Notes: generated by a model from the sequence alone, not told the origin. DNA of 64,000 nucleotides from Nephrocerus scutellatus (GCA_947095585.1 OX352763.1:62033016-62097015), one strand, 5' to 3'; counted from the first letter of the stretch, positions 40,276 through 52,236 are shown. Numbers and translations: made by a program.

Positions 40276-42600
40276 CAGTAAAACCTGTCAAATTGGACCA
40301 CCCTTGGGAGCCAAAGATTGTGGTCCGATTATGGCGGCCCCTTTTAATTGGACCGGTCCATTTACAAAGGTTTTTTCAGCGTATACATACATTGATGCCA
40401 ATTGCTATTTAATCTAAAATTTAAAAGACAAAGTTCAGTTCATTAAAGTTTATTTTTTCTGTTTGAATACATCGGCATTTGTTAATGCACTACACAATGT
40501 ACATATTAACATCCATATGTACATACATACATACATACATGCATATATACATACATACAAATATACATACGTATGTTAATTTGTCTGTTGAGAAAAAAAT
40601 TTGGTAATTTTTTTGAACCACAGCATTATCCTTGAACGCTGCCAACAATTTTTGAGAACAGCTGTTTAAAGACGACCATACTTCATCCAACCCATTTTCA
40701 CACGAGAAGTTTTTTAACAAGTCCAAATGCGAAAATGCGTTTTTGAATGTGAGAGATCATAAGGGTCCAGGAATTGTCTCAAATTCTTCATCCGAAGAAG
40801 ATTCTTCTACTTCAGTTTCAGAAGTTGCTGGCTGAATAGTGTTAAAAAAATCGTTTTCCCAATTATCCGACCAGCCCTAGGACGTTACAACATTGTTGTC
40901 CATAGTAACAAAATCGTCAGACAGAGTAGGTTGGAGTGTTATCTCCTCAGCAATTGTATTGATCTCCTCTTCTGCCAAGAATCCACATTTCTTAAAGCAA
41001 TTTGAAATTGTGGGCGGATTGACGTCCTCCCATGCTAGTTTGAGCCAGCCGCATGCATCCAAGACATTTATTTTACCTGACACTTTAGAAATATTATTGC
41101 CTTCATCTATGCACAAAATCAAATGCTGCATAAGATGTTTTCTATAATGGGATTTTAGGCTTTTGATGATGCCTTGATCGAGTGGCTGTAAATGCGATGT
41201 TGTGTTTGCAGGAAAGAACTTTAGAACGACGTTTTTAATCCACTTATAACATGAGAAGGAGCGTTGTCTGCAAAAACTAGAACCTTTCGGTTTTGTTTTA
41301 TCATTTTTTTGTCGAAAGAGGTAAGCCACTCTCGAAACAAAACAGAGTTAATCCAAGCCTTTTTATTGCTTCTTCAAGTTATGCCTAATGCCTTTTTGAT
41401 ATTCATCTTATTAAAAGCTCGGGGCTTAGCGGCTCTGTTGGTAGCAAAACAAGTAAGCTAACGAAATTTTTTTTTATAAAAAACTATCTTACCGATGACC
41501 ATCACTGGCTCTTTTTCTCCCACCGCACTGCAAATTAAAGCTACTGTTAGTCTTTCCTTCGAAAGTTTACCCCCGCTGCATTTTTAATTTTTAAGTTAAA
41601 GAGACTTTGTAGGTGTTGCTTTAAAAAACAACGCAGTTTCATCCAAGTTGAAAATGTTTATAGGGTCATAACCATCACAGATAGCTTTTAAATTTTTCTT
41701 GAAATCCTGACATGTATCATCTGTATCAACATCAGCGCCTTCCCCGCACAGAATTTTAAAAACAATGTTGTGTCGCACTTTGAAGGATTCGAGCCATCCA
41801 TTAGAAGAATTGAAATGATCAATCTTAAGATTTTTTGCTATTGAAACAGCCTTACCTTGCAGAATCGTACTCGATATTGACACATTCTTTTCTCTAGCTA
41901 AGCTGAACCACTTGAATGTCCAAACATCTATTTCGGCAAAAGATGAAAATTAAACAAGATTTTATGCGTTTTCTTTTTAAAACAGCAAACTTTTCAAACG
42001 CCAATTTAAATTCCTCTTTGGTACTTAAAATTCTTTGGATTTGACTTTTGAAACAACCAAATTTCTGTGCAAGACCTCTTTGAGACAAATGTTCCTCTTC
42101 GTAACACTTTAAAACTGGAAATTTGTTTTCAATGTTAAGTTCGCGGTAGTTACGCTTATTCATTTTTTCTTTTTAAATCTCTGTTTACTCAAAAAACTGC
42201 AAATTATACCGACGCGACGCGTTCCTCTTATGCAAATTGATTCAACTGACTGCTAAAGTCCTTTGACATCAAACAACTTAAAAAAGGGGAACCACCAATT
42301 GATGAAAACGCAAACGAACTAAATGCCGAGTTTGACATAACATGGGAATCCCCTAATAGGAACGTTAAAGAACGGAAAAAAATGAAATGTAGTTACATAT
42401 AGATATCTCTTTCTACACATGGTCCATTTAGTCAGGTAAATACATTAAGCAACGCATAGCATAGAAGTGGTCCATGGTCCGCTTAGCAGGTGTCCCGATT
42501 ATAGAGGGAAAATTGTATGAAAAATAGCAGGGAAAGCTAAGGTGTGGTCCGATACGGAGGTGGTCCGATTATAGAGAGTCCCGATTAGCAGGTCTTACTG
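40276..42600 (-). mobile_element. Tigger/pogo DNA transposon with TIRs and TA duplication
   Basis: Left end CAGTAAAACCTG at 40276 and right end CAGGTCTTACTG ending 42600 form a terminal inverted repeat with one mismatch over 12 bases, each flanked by TA (40274-40275, 42601-42602). Diverged inner repeats 'ggtccgatta' occur near both ends. The 2.3-kb element carries a minus-strand transposase relic. Confidence 0.88.
40877..42163 (-). pseudogene. Tigger/pogo transposase, frameshifted
   Basis: Minus strand from 42163: N-terminal helix-turn-helix (NKRNYRELNIENKFPVLKC, HLSQRGLAQKFGC). After a frame shift near 41945 comes the CENP-B-type DNA-binding part (AEIDVWTFKWFSLAREKNV, SNGWLESFKVRHNI). The DDE domain follows: INIFNLDETALFFK (first D); after more shifts PVMVIG and RAFNK; VFADNAPSHVISGLK (second D, near 41260); FFPANTTSHLQPLDQGIIK; VLDACGWLKLAWEDV (third D). 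The catalytic triad is present but split over at least four frames. A roughly 60-base stretch near 41450 interrupts the domain and may be a small insertion or intron. Confidence 0.8.
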
Positions 42601-42602
42601 TA

Positions 42603-43200
42603 CATGCTCAACACAAATGGTCGCGAGAAGCTAGTTCATAAGAAATAAGTAAATGTAAAAAAACGGCGTTATTCGGGTACAAACTTTTATATATGCATCG
42701 AAACACGCCACACAATCGTTTATTATTTGGTAATAATCGCCAAAATATCTGTTTTTGAGGTCGGAGCAATTTCGAAGAATTTTCTTTTTCCACGCTTCAC
42801 ACGCGCAACACGCGACTCTTGCCACGCGTCAAAAGCAGAATATCAAAATGGGCCCCTGACATTGAGTCGCTCACAAAATTTCAGCTCTCTAGGTCATGCG
42901 AAAGGTTGTAAAAAAGACCTCAAAAAACGAGAAAATGACGCGATTTCAAACCATCCCACGTGCCACACGCGAAATTTCGGACTTTAGATACTCACAAAAT
43001 TTCAACTCTCTAGGTCGTGTGGAAGGTGGTTAAAAAGGACCTCAAAGAAGTCGAAAAAAAATTTCAACTCATCACACGCGTCATACTCGGAATATAAAAA
43101 ATGCTTTTTTGGACCTAGGCACTCACAAAATTTCAGCTCTCTAGATCTTGTGGAAGGTAGTTAAAAAGGACCTCAAAGTGGTCGAAAATACAGACAAAAT
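42603..43200 (+). repeat. Tandem repeats of 121-131 bp
   Basis: 'ctcacaaaatttcagctctctaggtc' starts at 42870, 42991 and 43122, each followed by a 'gg.tg(t)aaaaa.gacctcaaa' phrase. Conserved CACGCG-type spots sit between. The stretch 42603-42840 holds no recognisable gene. The array abuts family S copy 3 and may be part of a larger repeat. Confidence 0.6.
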
Positions 43201-43214
43201 TAAAATTTTTCTTG

Positions 43215-43679
43215 TAAATTCTCTAATCGGGGATACACACACACACACACACACTGCGTGCTCGTTTTGTGGCAAAATCATTCACCAAATGACGCAGCGG
43301 CAGCGAACAGCGCTGCTCACAAAGCACAGAGCTCAGACTTTGCCGTGATCTGATGCGATATAGCGATATTTAAAAATTGTATATTGGGGTCCCCAAGGGG
43401 CCGATCGCTCCAAATTTTTACAAAAAGTCCATCGAAGACACACATGTGTACAAAATTTAAAGAAAATCGGGTAAATTTTGTAAAATATTTGTATGGGAGC
43501 CCGCCGACCCCGCGGCCCGAGGGGCCTCAAATTTTAATAGAAAGTGTTATCTTGGGAGATATACATGTGTGCAAAATTTCAATAAAATCGGGCTGTAGGA
43601 AGTGGGTTAAAAATTGATCACAAGATTTGGCCAGCCAGCCAGCCAGCCACGGGCAAGTGAAGTTAATATAGAGAATTTA
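43215..43679 (-). repeat. Family S repeat copy 3
   Basis: TAAATTCTCTA at 43215-43225 and TAGAGAATTTA at 43669-43679. Almost identical to copy 2 (3832-4300), including the (CA)n and CCAGC runs. Differences include a 7-base deletion near 43427. Confidence 0.65.
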
Positions 43680-44226
43680 AAAAAAATAGTAAAACGATAT
43701 GTTTATTACGCATTTTCTGGATAAAATTTACCTCAAAGTTAAAAATTAGCTTGTGCAAGAAAACTGGAACAGGCATTGAAGTTAAATATCTGAGATTTGA
43801 ACCGCAATGGTCTGCCGCGCCGAATATTATTATTATTAATATTATTATTATAGAATAAATTGATATACTAATACCAAAGGAGAACAATTTATTTTTCCCA
43901 ACATGCAATTTACCCGCAGCAATATAAGGGTATAAATATCAGTGGAACAGGGCATCCGCTTTGCTGCTTCTGCTCTCTATATACAATGAGCGTAACAACG
44001 TTTACAAACAATTACTGACAATGCGCTGTTTATTTTTAACACCACACAACACTTTCTATTAAAAAAAAAAAATTTTTATAAATTTTTTACATATTAATCC
44101 GATTTTCTTTAAATTCTATACACATGTTTATCTCCGATGGACAACACTTTTGGTAAAAAATTAGGAGACCCTGATTGGGGTCCCATAAATTTTTTAAAAA
44201 AAATTAACCAGATTGTCTTCCAAGTT
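43680..44226. other. AT-rich spacer and family-S-like module
   Basis: Contains an (ATT)n microsatellite near 43828-43852, and near 43989-44036 a phrase (acgtttacaaacaattactgacaatgc) also found at 990-1030 at the end of LINE A copy 1. From 44080 it is the 'ttctatacacatgtttatctccgatgg' module of family S. This module continues across the gypsy insertion at 55487. Confidence 0.5.
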
Positions 44227-45969
44227 TGTAGTGGCGACTGGTTTGTGCAGCACCCTATTTTTTGGGTACGTGGCCGAACAGCATGAATTACGATTACGCA
44301 CACAAAAATTGGGATGGTTGGAATTTTTGGCTGCATGCCGTTTGTTACTAAAAATTCCAGTGCAGGAAATGTGCCGCAAAAACATGTGATGCGTGCATCG
44401 TTAATAACCAACCGTTGGAAGAACCACAGTGAGCACGGTCAGATCTGCTCCGCGACAGACCGCTGCCCGTCGGCTTAAGTACATCCATTTCGGCCCGCAG
44501 TAATAAGCAAAGAAAAGTTCTTTAAATCGTAACAAGATCGGGTTTCGAAATTTTAATGACGCCTGCATCGTCTAGTGCCGTGAGCCAGCCTGCGTTGAAT
44601 TAGCTGAGCCTAGTCCTCCGTGTTTTACTACAAGTGTAGAAATTTTCTTTATAAAAAAAAGGGGAAAAACTATAATTTTTTTTTATTGGTGTGACGGCCG
44701 CTGCGTGAGAAGTGTAACATGCAATTTGTGACCATACAAGTGTAACTAGCTTCGTTAGAATCCAAGATCCAACAGGATTAACGAATTATTTAGTCGTGAT
44801 CAACTTTCACAATATAAATTCAATATGGAAAACGAAAACTAAAGAAAGAAAAAAAAGACCCATCATATCATACCTAAAATGTGTTCCTAAAATCCTAGGA
44901 TAAGAAAAAAAAGGAGAGTGAAACGCTTAAAAAAAAACTAAAAGGTCGTTTTTTTATGGTTGCGATTTTGTTTGGTTTTCGTATGGCGCGGGGAAAATCT
45001 CGATTCCTAATATAAATTTTTTTTCAGAAATCTTCGTCGTCGTCAGCGCTGTCGAGGAAGTGGATTATATTAGAAAAAAAAGAAATATGTAAGTAGTTGT
45101 TTTCTATCACTGACCTATATCACCCTAATATCGTTTTTTATTATGGGCAAATCTCGATCTCGCGGTTAATTAGAGATGAGCCGAACACTTGCGTTTTTTT
45201 TTTGGTTTTTTTGTTTGATTTCGTTCTCTTTTTTTGAAAGTTGGGACCAACCCCAAATGGAAAATTTAATTAAGAAACCCGAAAGAAAATATACTTAGAA
45301 ATAGATAAAAGCCATGATTACCGTTAGTTTGATAACTGTAAAGAGTATTCATATTTTCTTTAACCCTATAAAAAAATAATAGGCGTAGATTTAACTACTT
45401 TAAATATATGCTTACCTTTTACTGTTCGATTTGATTAATTTAATAAAGAAACCCGAAAGGAAATATACTTAGAAATGGATAAAAGCCATAATTACCGTTA
45501 GTTTTGTAACTGTAAAGAATATTCTTTTTTTTTCTTTAACCCTATTTATGGAAAAAAATGATATGCTTGGATTTGTCTAATATGTATGTATATTCATACC
45601 TTCATTCGATTCACTTGATTTGAAAACAAAGAAGAAAAAAAACAATTATTATTTGAAGACCAATAAAACCCACACTCACCTTTGGTTTGATGAATTTAAT
45701 GCTTATACTTTTTCTTTAACCTTGATAAGACATAATGAAGGGAATTCTTCCCGCTGGGACTTCCGATACTCCTCCGGTGACCCCCTTGGCGAGCTAGAGC
45801 CGATGGCGGGCCGGCGCTCTCTGCTTTTCTCTGTCCCTCTATTACTTCACCAATCCTGTGCACGTATATTTGTTTTTATGATGATGAAGGCAGTTTGTGG
45901 CGGTACAAGAACCCCCCCCCCCCCAAATCCGGCGAGCTAGGCCTGAGCACCCGCAGGACGTGCACCCCG
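44227..45969 (+). repeat. Gypsy 5' LTR, shortened (1743 bp)
   Basis: Matches the 3' LTR from TGTAGTGGCG to GTGCACCCCG. Relative to the 3' LTR it lacks about 212 bp (52501-52712), about 430 bp (near 53208-53635), four minisatellite units, and the last 65 bp. The terminal loss also removes the expected primer-binding junction. Confidence 0.85.
45272..45630 (+). repeat. Minisatellite in gypsy 5' LTR, two units
   Basis: Same unit as in the 3' LTR, starting at 45272 and 45446, followed by the same degenerate end near 45630. The difference from six units explains about 690 bp of the LTR length gap. Confidence 0.85.
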
Positions 45970-47376
45970 TACCCACCCATTCGCTGCAGAATTTTAATTT
46001 GAAAATAGTTTAATTAAAAACAGTTCCCTAAATGGGACTGACTACTTTGGTACATCCAGCGTGATGGATTGCGCAAGCTCAACCGGAAAAGCAAGAGAAC
46101 TGGTGCCCGACTGCCGATTTCTTAACCGTTGATACTTGTACAATCGAGATTTATCCATTCTTTGGACAGTTTCTCATGTGTCCAGAAATGTTTCTCGCTG
46201 GAACTAATTTGTTCCTTCCTAATTTTGCTTATCCAATTGAAAAGTTCGTGACCTTGTTCTTCTTGGAACTACAGGAGTTTAGCATGCGACTGACTTCCTG
46301 ACCAGAAGTGAATCGGTTCTTCTTTAAATTTTCTTACTTTTAGCGTCTGTCTGACTTCCTAACCAGGAGCGAAGCAGTCCTTCTTGGAATCGCAGTAGGA
46401 TTAGAAACAGGCTAACTTATTGATAATAGGATGACCAAAATTGGAATTCATTAAACTTCAACCTCTACTATTTCTTTCGTCTGTTTGACAAATAGATTTT
46501 CGTTCTCGATCTATCTATAGTTTTCATTGACCAGGGGAACCATCTTCTAGCTGGATTGCTAACCAGATAGTGACTCGATTCCTTTTGGAATGGCAGGAGT
46601 TTAGCTTAGAGCTAGCTGCTGACCAGAAGTGAATCAGTTCTTCTTGGAATTGTAGTAAGTTTTAGCGGGGTTGACCTGGCTAATCAGTTAAACACCCTAT
46701 GTGTCAATTGTCGAAAACATTTAAAATTCGTTAAGTTTATTTTCCCTATAAGAGGCACCCAGTGTGAACTCTCGCTCCGTCATCGGCGTGCTCCGGAGGT
46801 GTTACTTGGAGGTGAGGAAGACCCCGACGGAAGTTTGAAAGTTAGATATCTGGTACTTTGTCTTAGAGTCTAGCACCTAATTGGTACTTTTAAGATTTAG
46901 TTGGATTACTCGAGACTTATCTATTAGAAATAAGGTGTTAATATCGATTTATCTCAGAAATTTTAACAATTTCGTCTTGTTGTAGTAGCACTTAAGTTCA
47001 ATACCGACTCTAGTTATAAATTTATGAGTGATTTTTTTTTTGAGAAAAAAAAAGGGAACTGAAACTTTGTTCAGTTGCTGTTGTTACTGTATTGCCGGCT
47101 TTGAACATTTCAAAATTTTTTGTTATTACTGATTCAAAAGCATACGACGTTTTTTTTGTACCTCGATGCTTAGTAACAATTATCGAATTTTTATGAATAA
47201 TCTTTTAAAAGCATACGACGTTTCTTCGTATATCTATGCTTGAATAGCAATTGTCTCATTGAATTCTCAATCCATTCAAATAGTCATTCAAATACATACG
47301 ACTATTCCTATTATCATTGCATCTTACTAAATTTAATTTTTGTTTTCTTGATTCGATCGATTTGTCCACTATCAGT
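45970..47376 (+). other. Gypsy leader between LTR and gag
   Basis: About 1.4 kb without a long ORF. It contains four or five diverged copies of 'ctgacttcctgaccagaagtgaatc.gttcttcttggaat' between 46250 and 46670. Near 47090-47240 a duplicated phrase 'aaaagcatacgacgtttttt.tgta' occurs. It could hold the packaging signal and a structured leader, but this cannot be shown. Confidence 0.55.
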
Positions 47377-48510
47377 ATGGCTGTAAGGCGTAGTTTAGAC
47401 GGGCCCAGGAAAACCAACTTGTCTGTTGAACTTACCGCACCTGAGGCTCGAATTTGCATGTTGTGCAAGATAGGAATTTATGGCAGCGCGGAAAGTGTGG
47501 TCACTACTTGCAACCACTCGTTTCACAAGTACTGTCTGGCGGAAGTGCTTAAGGGTTCGGAATGCTGCCCTGAGTGCAACCAGCCATGTTCATTGGCATC
47601 CCTGCGTCCGTGTGGTATCTCAAATCGAACAGGATTCGCTAGCGATCACGAATTACCTAAAGACGAGAGTTCACACAATACCCGTGCTAAGTCCCAACGA
47701 AAACCTCCGGCGCGATTTCAGCAAGGTTTGCAAAAAGAACAGACCGCTGGAAAGCGAAGCGTGGTTGAAAGCCTAAGGCCGAACCCGGAAGTGACAGTCC
47801 ACCCTGATGATCGCTCTAGATTCTCGTTCCCTGGTAAACCTGCTAGTCAAAACCGAAGAGATTCCAATTTGGTTTCAACAATCCAACGCGTGGTGAATGA
47901 GTCGTTTGGTCAAATCCAAGAGAACATGCTGCAAAAAATGTCACAAAATCTGTCGCAGTTGATTGAGTCCAATGTGGAACGATGCTTTAGCAATTTAAGA
48001 TTGCAGGAAACCGAACCATTAGCTCCATCGGTACCCTTTAATTCGCGAGACATCGAAAATGTACCTTGGCCACGCGATATTCCCTTTTAACAAAGAGAGC
48101 CGTATGCCTCAGATTCTTTTCCAACTCGTCATTCTCAACTAAACGTTAACACCGCGGTGAAAGTGGCTAGCATTATTTCGAGTTGGCACCTTCAATTTGA
48201 TGGTTCGTCCGAAGGATTAGCCGTTGATAATTTCATTTACCAAGTTCATTCGTTAACACGGCAAAGCCTGGACGGAAATTTTGCTTTACTTTGCAGAAAT
48301 GCGCATGTCTTGTTTAAAGGTAGAGACAGAGAATGGTATTGGAGATTTCACCAATCTCAACCGTATTTTACGTGGGATGACTTGGTCGATCAGTTGCGGC
48401 AACAGTACAAAGATAGTCGAACGGATTACGATATTCGCGAAGCTATTCGGTGTCGAAAGCAAAGAGATAAAGAGTGCTTTGAGATTTCTATGAGTCGATT
48501 GCCCGACTAA
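47377..48510 (+). pseudogene. Gypsy gag with N-terminal RING-H2 finger
   Basis: The frame runs from ATG at 47377 (an upstream in-frame ATG is at 47317) to 48510, with one TAA at 48088-48090. Near its N-terminus (47455-47577) the order C-x2-C-x14-C-x-H-x2-H-x2-C-x9/10-C-x2-C (ICMLC ... TTCNHSFHKYC ... CCPEC) is a complete RING-H2 pattern. A disordered stretch and a helical part follow (IQRVVNESFGQIQENMLQK). After the TAA comes the capsid domain (FDGSSEGLAVDNFIYQVHS, REWYWRFHQSQPYFTWDDL). A one-base shift near 48490 leads to ARLTDRIRSPIAESDLVEI and LIRNLRPDVRHETLHLDL. Confidence 0.85.
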
Positions 48511-48797
48511 CTGACCGAATACGGTCACCCATCGCTGAATCAGATTTGGTGGAAATCCTAATAAGAAATCTCCGACCGGACGTACGACACGAGACGCTCC
48601 ATTTGGACCTGTCATCCGTTTCCTCGCTGTGCAAAGCCGTACAAAGACGAGAGCGGAAAATTACGATTTTCCACCGGTAAGACCGACGTATCCTCGACGT
48701 CCAGTTGCTGAATTGTTCCCGGATGGTGTGGAAGTCGATGATACCTTCACCACTCCTTCAAGTTCGAGGCCGAATTTGCCCATTAGAGTAGAAAATT

Positions 48798-48995
48798 GTG
48801 CACTTTTCCAAAGTAGTTTGTTGGAACTGCCATACGGAGGGTCACAGTTTTGATGTGTGTCTTGAACCGCGCCAAATATTTTGCTATGGTTGTGGTGCAC
48901 CGAATACCTACAAGCCGAACTGTAGGCATTGTACCCAACAGGGAAACGTGCCGAGGGGTGTGAACAAATCCACCAGTTCACACCCTCGTCATTAG
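48798..48995 (+). pseudogene. Gypsy gag zinc knuckles
   Basis: VCWNCHTEGHSFDVC is a good CCHC knuckle (C-x2-C-x4-H-x4-C). The second, CYGCGAPNTYKPNC, has T in place of the histidine. CRHC follows. This is the nucleocapsid end of Gag, in a different frame from the capsid. Confidence 0.75.
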
Positions 48996-49199
48996 TAAGC
49001 TCCCCTAAGTTGGACGAAGCTGGTAAGCAGGAACTTGTAACACCCAAAGTGCGCCTTATGCGAAAGGAACAGCCAGACCTGGACGAGGATACATCGAACG
49101 TTGAGACCAATCGAAATTTATACCCACTTAGACCGTATCATCTTCGCGTTAAGGAATATAAGGTAGCACGAGAGAAAATTTTTCAAACAGGATGAAACA

Positions 49200-50460
49200 G
49201 TTTTGAAGAAGGGTTCGAGAAAGTCGTAAACTGCTGATAAGCACTATCTTCGTACAACCTAATGATGTTCGACCATATCCTTCTGTAAAATTGCTAGGCA
49301 AGGAGGTTTTGGGACTGTTGGACAGCGGTACGTCCATTAGTTGTATCGGTGGATCTTTGGCCACCGAAGTACTCAATAGCGATGTTAAGCTCAAACGTTT
49401 CAACTCTCCCATCAGGACAGCCGATGGCATGTCTCAGAATGTTTGTGGATATTTGGTCTCCGACCTTGAATTTAGTGGAAAATTAAATCGGTTTCAATTA
49501 TACGTTGTTCCTTCTCTGTCCCAAAATCTTTACCTAGGTATAGACTTTTGGAAGTCGTTCAAAATAGCCCCTGAGCTCGTGTCAGAAATTACTGAAACCA
49601 AAGTGGTTAATGACGCGCTGAATAATCATGATTTGTCCAGCCTACAAGCGGAAAGGTTGGATGCCGTAAAAAGGTTATTCCCGTCATTTGAACAACAGGG
49701 TCTTGGCAAGACGTCGCTTCTAGAACACGTTATTGATACAAGTAACTGTAAAGCCATCAAACAGCGTCACTATCCTGTCTCGCCAGCCATTGAGAAACTT
49801 ATTTTTGGTGAATTAGACCGTATGCTAGCGCTAGGAATAATAGAGGAATCGCAAAGTTCCTGGAGTTCCCCAGTGGTCTTGGTTCGTAAGCCAGAAAAGG
49901 TTCGACTGTGCCTTGACTCCCGAAAGCTGAACGCCGTTACTGTTACTGATGCCTATCCGCTCCCGCATATACAGGGAATATTGAGTAGGATACCAAGTGC
50001 CGAGTTTATTTCAAGCCTCGATCTCAAGGATGCCTTCTGGCAAATTCCCTTAGAGGCGACTTCCCGAGAAAAAACCGCCTTTTCAGTGCCGAAACGTCCG
50101 TTGTACCAATTCCAAGTTATGCTTTTTGGACTTTGTAACGCACCTCAAACTATGTGCCGCTTAATGGACAAAGTCATTCCTCCGGAGTTACACGGACAGG
50201 TTTTCGTCTACCTTGACGATCTGTTAGTCATTACGGAAGACTTCGATACTCATGTAGAAATTCTTCAGAAGGTTGCGGGACACATTCGACGCGCCGGGTT
50301 AACCTTGAATATATCAAAAAGCAAATTCTGTCTCCGAGAGGTCAAATATCTTGGACATATTATAGTGAACGGCGGAATGAGAACTGATCCTGATAAAGTG
50401 AAAGCGATCGGGGAGTATCCAGTTCCATCTACGGTTTTTCGGAATGGCAGGGTGGTATAG
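49200..50460 (+). pseudogene. Gypsy pol: protease and reverse transcriptase
   Basis: Protease: VLGLLDSGTSISCIGG (D-S-G-T), FQLYVVPSLSQNLYLGIDF. RT: HYPVSPAIEKLIFGELDRM, SSWSSPVVLVRKPEKVRLC, ISSLDLKDAFWQIPLE (catalytic D), LYQFQVMLFGLCNAPQTM, GQVFVYLDDLLVITED (YLDD intact), LREVKYLGHIIVNGG. The frame ends at 50460 through a small deletion near 50430. RT and protease residues are all present. Confidence 0.88.
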
Positions 50461-51411
50461 AAAATTCGTACCAAATTTTGCATCAATTTGTACCCCCCTA
50501 ACAGATCTTCTAAAGAAGTCAAAAGGTTTACAGTGGAACAGTAACGCGCAGTCGGCTTTCGAAGAGTTGAAGTTAACCTCGTCACCCGTGTTGTCCACCC
50601 CAAACTTTGCGAAACCTTTTATGATTCAGTGCGATGCTAGTCAATCCGGAGTCGGAAGCGTGCTTGTTCAAACTATCGAGGATAGTTCGGAAGTGCCAAT
50701 CGCTTACTGGTCGCAGAAGCTTAATAAGGCACAACGCAATTACAGCGTTACAGAACAAGAGTGTATGGCTGCCGTGCTTAGTATCAAACATTTTCGTCCA
50801 TTCGTGGAAGGGGACTTGAATTTACGGTAATAACTGACCATGCGTCGTTGCAATGGCTCGTGCGCCAAACCGATCTCAGTGGTAGATTAGGTCGATGGGC
50901 TTTAAAATTGCAGGGGTTTCAGTTTGCCATTCGGCATCGAAAAGGCACTGAGAACAAAGTTCCAGACGCTTTATCCAGAGTCTTTGAAGATGAGGTAGCA
51001 GCCTTAGAGATTCTGTCACTAGAGATCGATCTGTCCTCCCCAGAATTCTCCTCGGTAGAATATGAACAATTGAAACAACAGGTTAACGAAAATCGCAATC
51101 GACTTCCTGACTTGAAGGGCATCGATCGATATCTATATAAACGTACCGAGTTCTATAGCGGAGATGAGGTGCAAGAACAGTCCGCGTGGAAACTTTGGGT
51201 TCCCAAAGGTCTCACTTCTCAAGTGGTACAACAAGCTCACGATTCGGTAACGTCCTCACATGGTGGAATTAACAAAACCTTTCAACGGATTAAATGTAAT
51301 TTCTATTGGCCACGAATGTTTGCTCAAGTGCGAGACTACGTTCTGAACTGTGAAGTTTGTAAAACTACTAAGCACCCAAACGTTTCGTTAAAACCGCGTA
51401 TGGGTCGTTAG
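50444..51411 (+). pseudogene. Gypsy pol: RT thumb, RNase H and integrase finger
   Basis: 50444-50830: GMAGWYRKFVPNFASICTP, FMIQCDASQSGVGSVLVQT (RNase H D), YSVTEQECMAAVLSIKHFR (E). A one-base shift at about 50825 precedes FTVITDHASLQWLVRQ (D) and LQGFQFAIRHRKGTENKVP followed by DALSRV (D), within 50848-51411. The integrase HHCC finger follows: AHDSVTSSHGGINKTFQRI and NCEVCKTTK. It stops at TAG 51409-51411. Confidence 0.85.
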
Positions 51412-51414
51412 AAT

Positions 51415-52236
51415 GTTTCAACAAGACCTTTCCAACGCCTTTACATGGACCTCATAGGGCCATTTCCGAGATCAAAGTCCAGACACATAGGATTACTGAT
51501 TGTGCTAGATCATTTCACTAAGTTTCATTTTTTATTACCGCTAAAAAAACTTGTGGCGAAACCCATTTTCTACATTCGGAGTGCCTGAGACAATTGTCAC
51601 CGACAACGGGGTACAATTTAAAAGCACAATCTTCAATCAACTCTTAACCACGTATGGCATTGAGCATATATATACAGTACTTTATTCGCCGCAGGCGATT
51701 GCCTCTGAACGCGTTAACAGATCGATTATTGCTGCTATTCGGGCTTCCATCAGTAAAGACCAATCTGAATGGGATGTGAATCTCTGCCATATCAGCTATT
51801 CACTACGAAGCTCAGTGCATACCGCTACCGGATTCTCTCCATATTTCTTGACCTTCGGCCAGAATATGATAGTACACGGTGAGAGTTATAAACTGTTGCG
51901 TAACCTGAATATGCTGGATCCTCCGGATACCTTGGTATCTCATGAAGATGGGTTAGGGCAAATTCGAGCTAAAGCCAAGCAAAACATGCGAAACGCATAC
52001 TTAGTAAATGAACGAGTGTACAATACTCGGGCAAGGCATACAGCTTTTTGAGTGGGCCAAGAAATATACCGCCGTAATTTTGTTCAAAGCAACTGGGAAA
52101 AAAGGTTCAACGCTAAACTAGCACCTACTTTCGTTAAAGCACGTACCAGAGACAAATAAGGAAACTACTATTATGTCCTAGAAGATCTGCAAGGAAAAGC
52201 AATAGGCACATTTCATGCTAAAGACCTGAAACAGTG
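51415..52236 (+). pseudogene. Gypsy integrase core and C-terminal tail
   Basis: RPFQRLYMDLIGPFPRSKS (first D) and LIVLDHFTKFHFLLPLKK lie at 51430-51560. A small shift leads to ORF 51551-52051: FGVPETIVTDNGVQFKS (second D) and LYSPQAIASERVNRSII (E). The tail QSNWEKRFNAKLAPTFVKA, then a stop, then YYVLEDLQGKAIGTFHAKD ends at TGA 52236. The DDE triad is intact. Confidence 0.85.

Noticed and set aside
42870..43195. CRISPR array
   Set aside because: Three repeats with 95-105-base, partly similar spacers in an insect intron are a tandem repeat, not CRISPR.
45961..45972. Gypsy LTR ending at ...GTGCA with CCCCG as internal sequence
   Set aside because: That boundary gives no target duplication. Extending the 3' LTR to ATTACA at 55486 gives AGTT on both sides and restores the target repeat.
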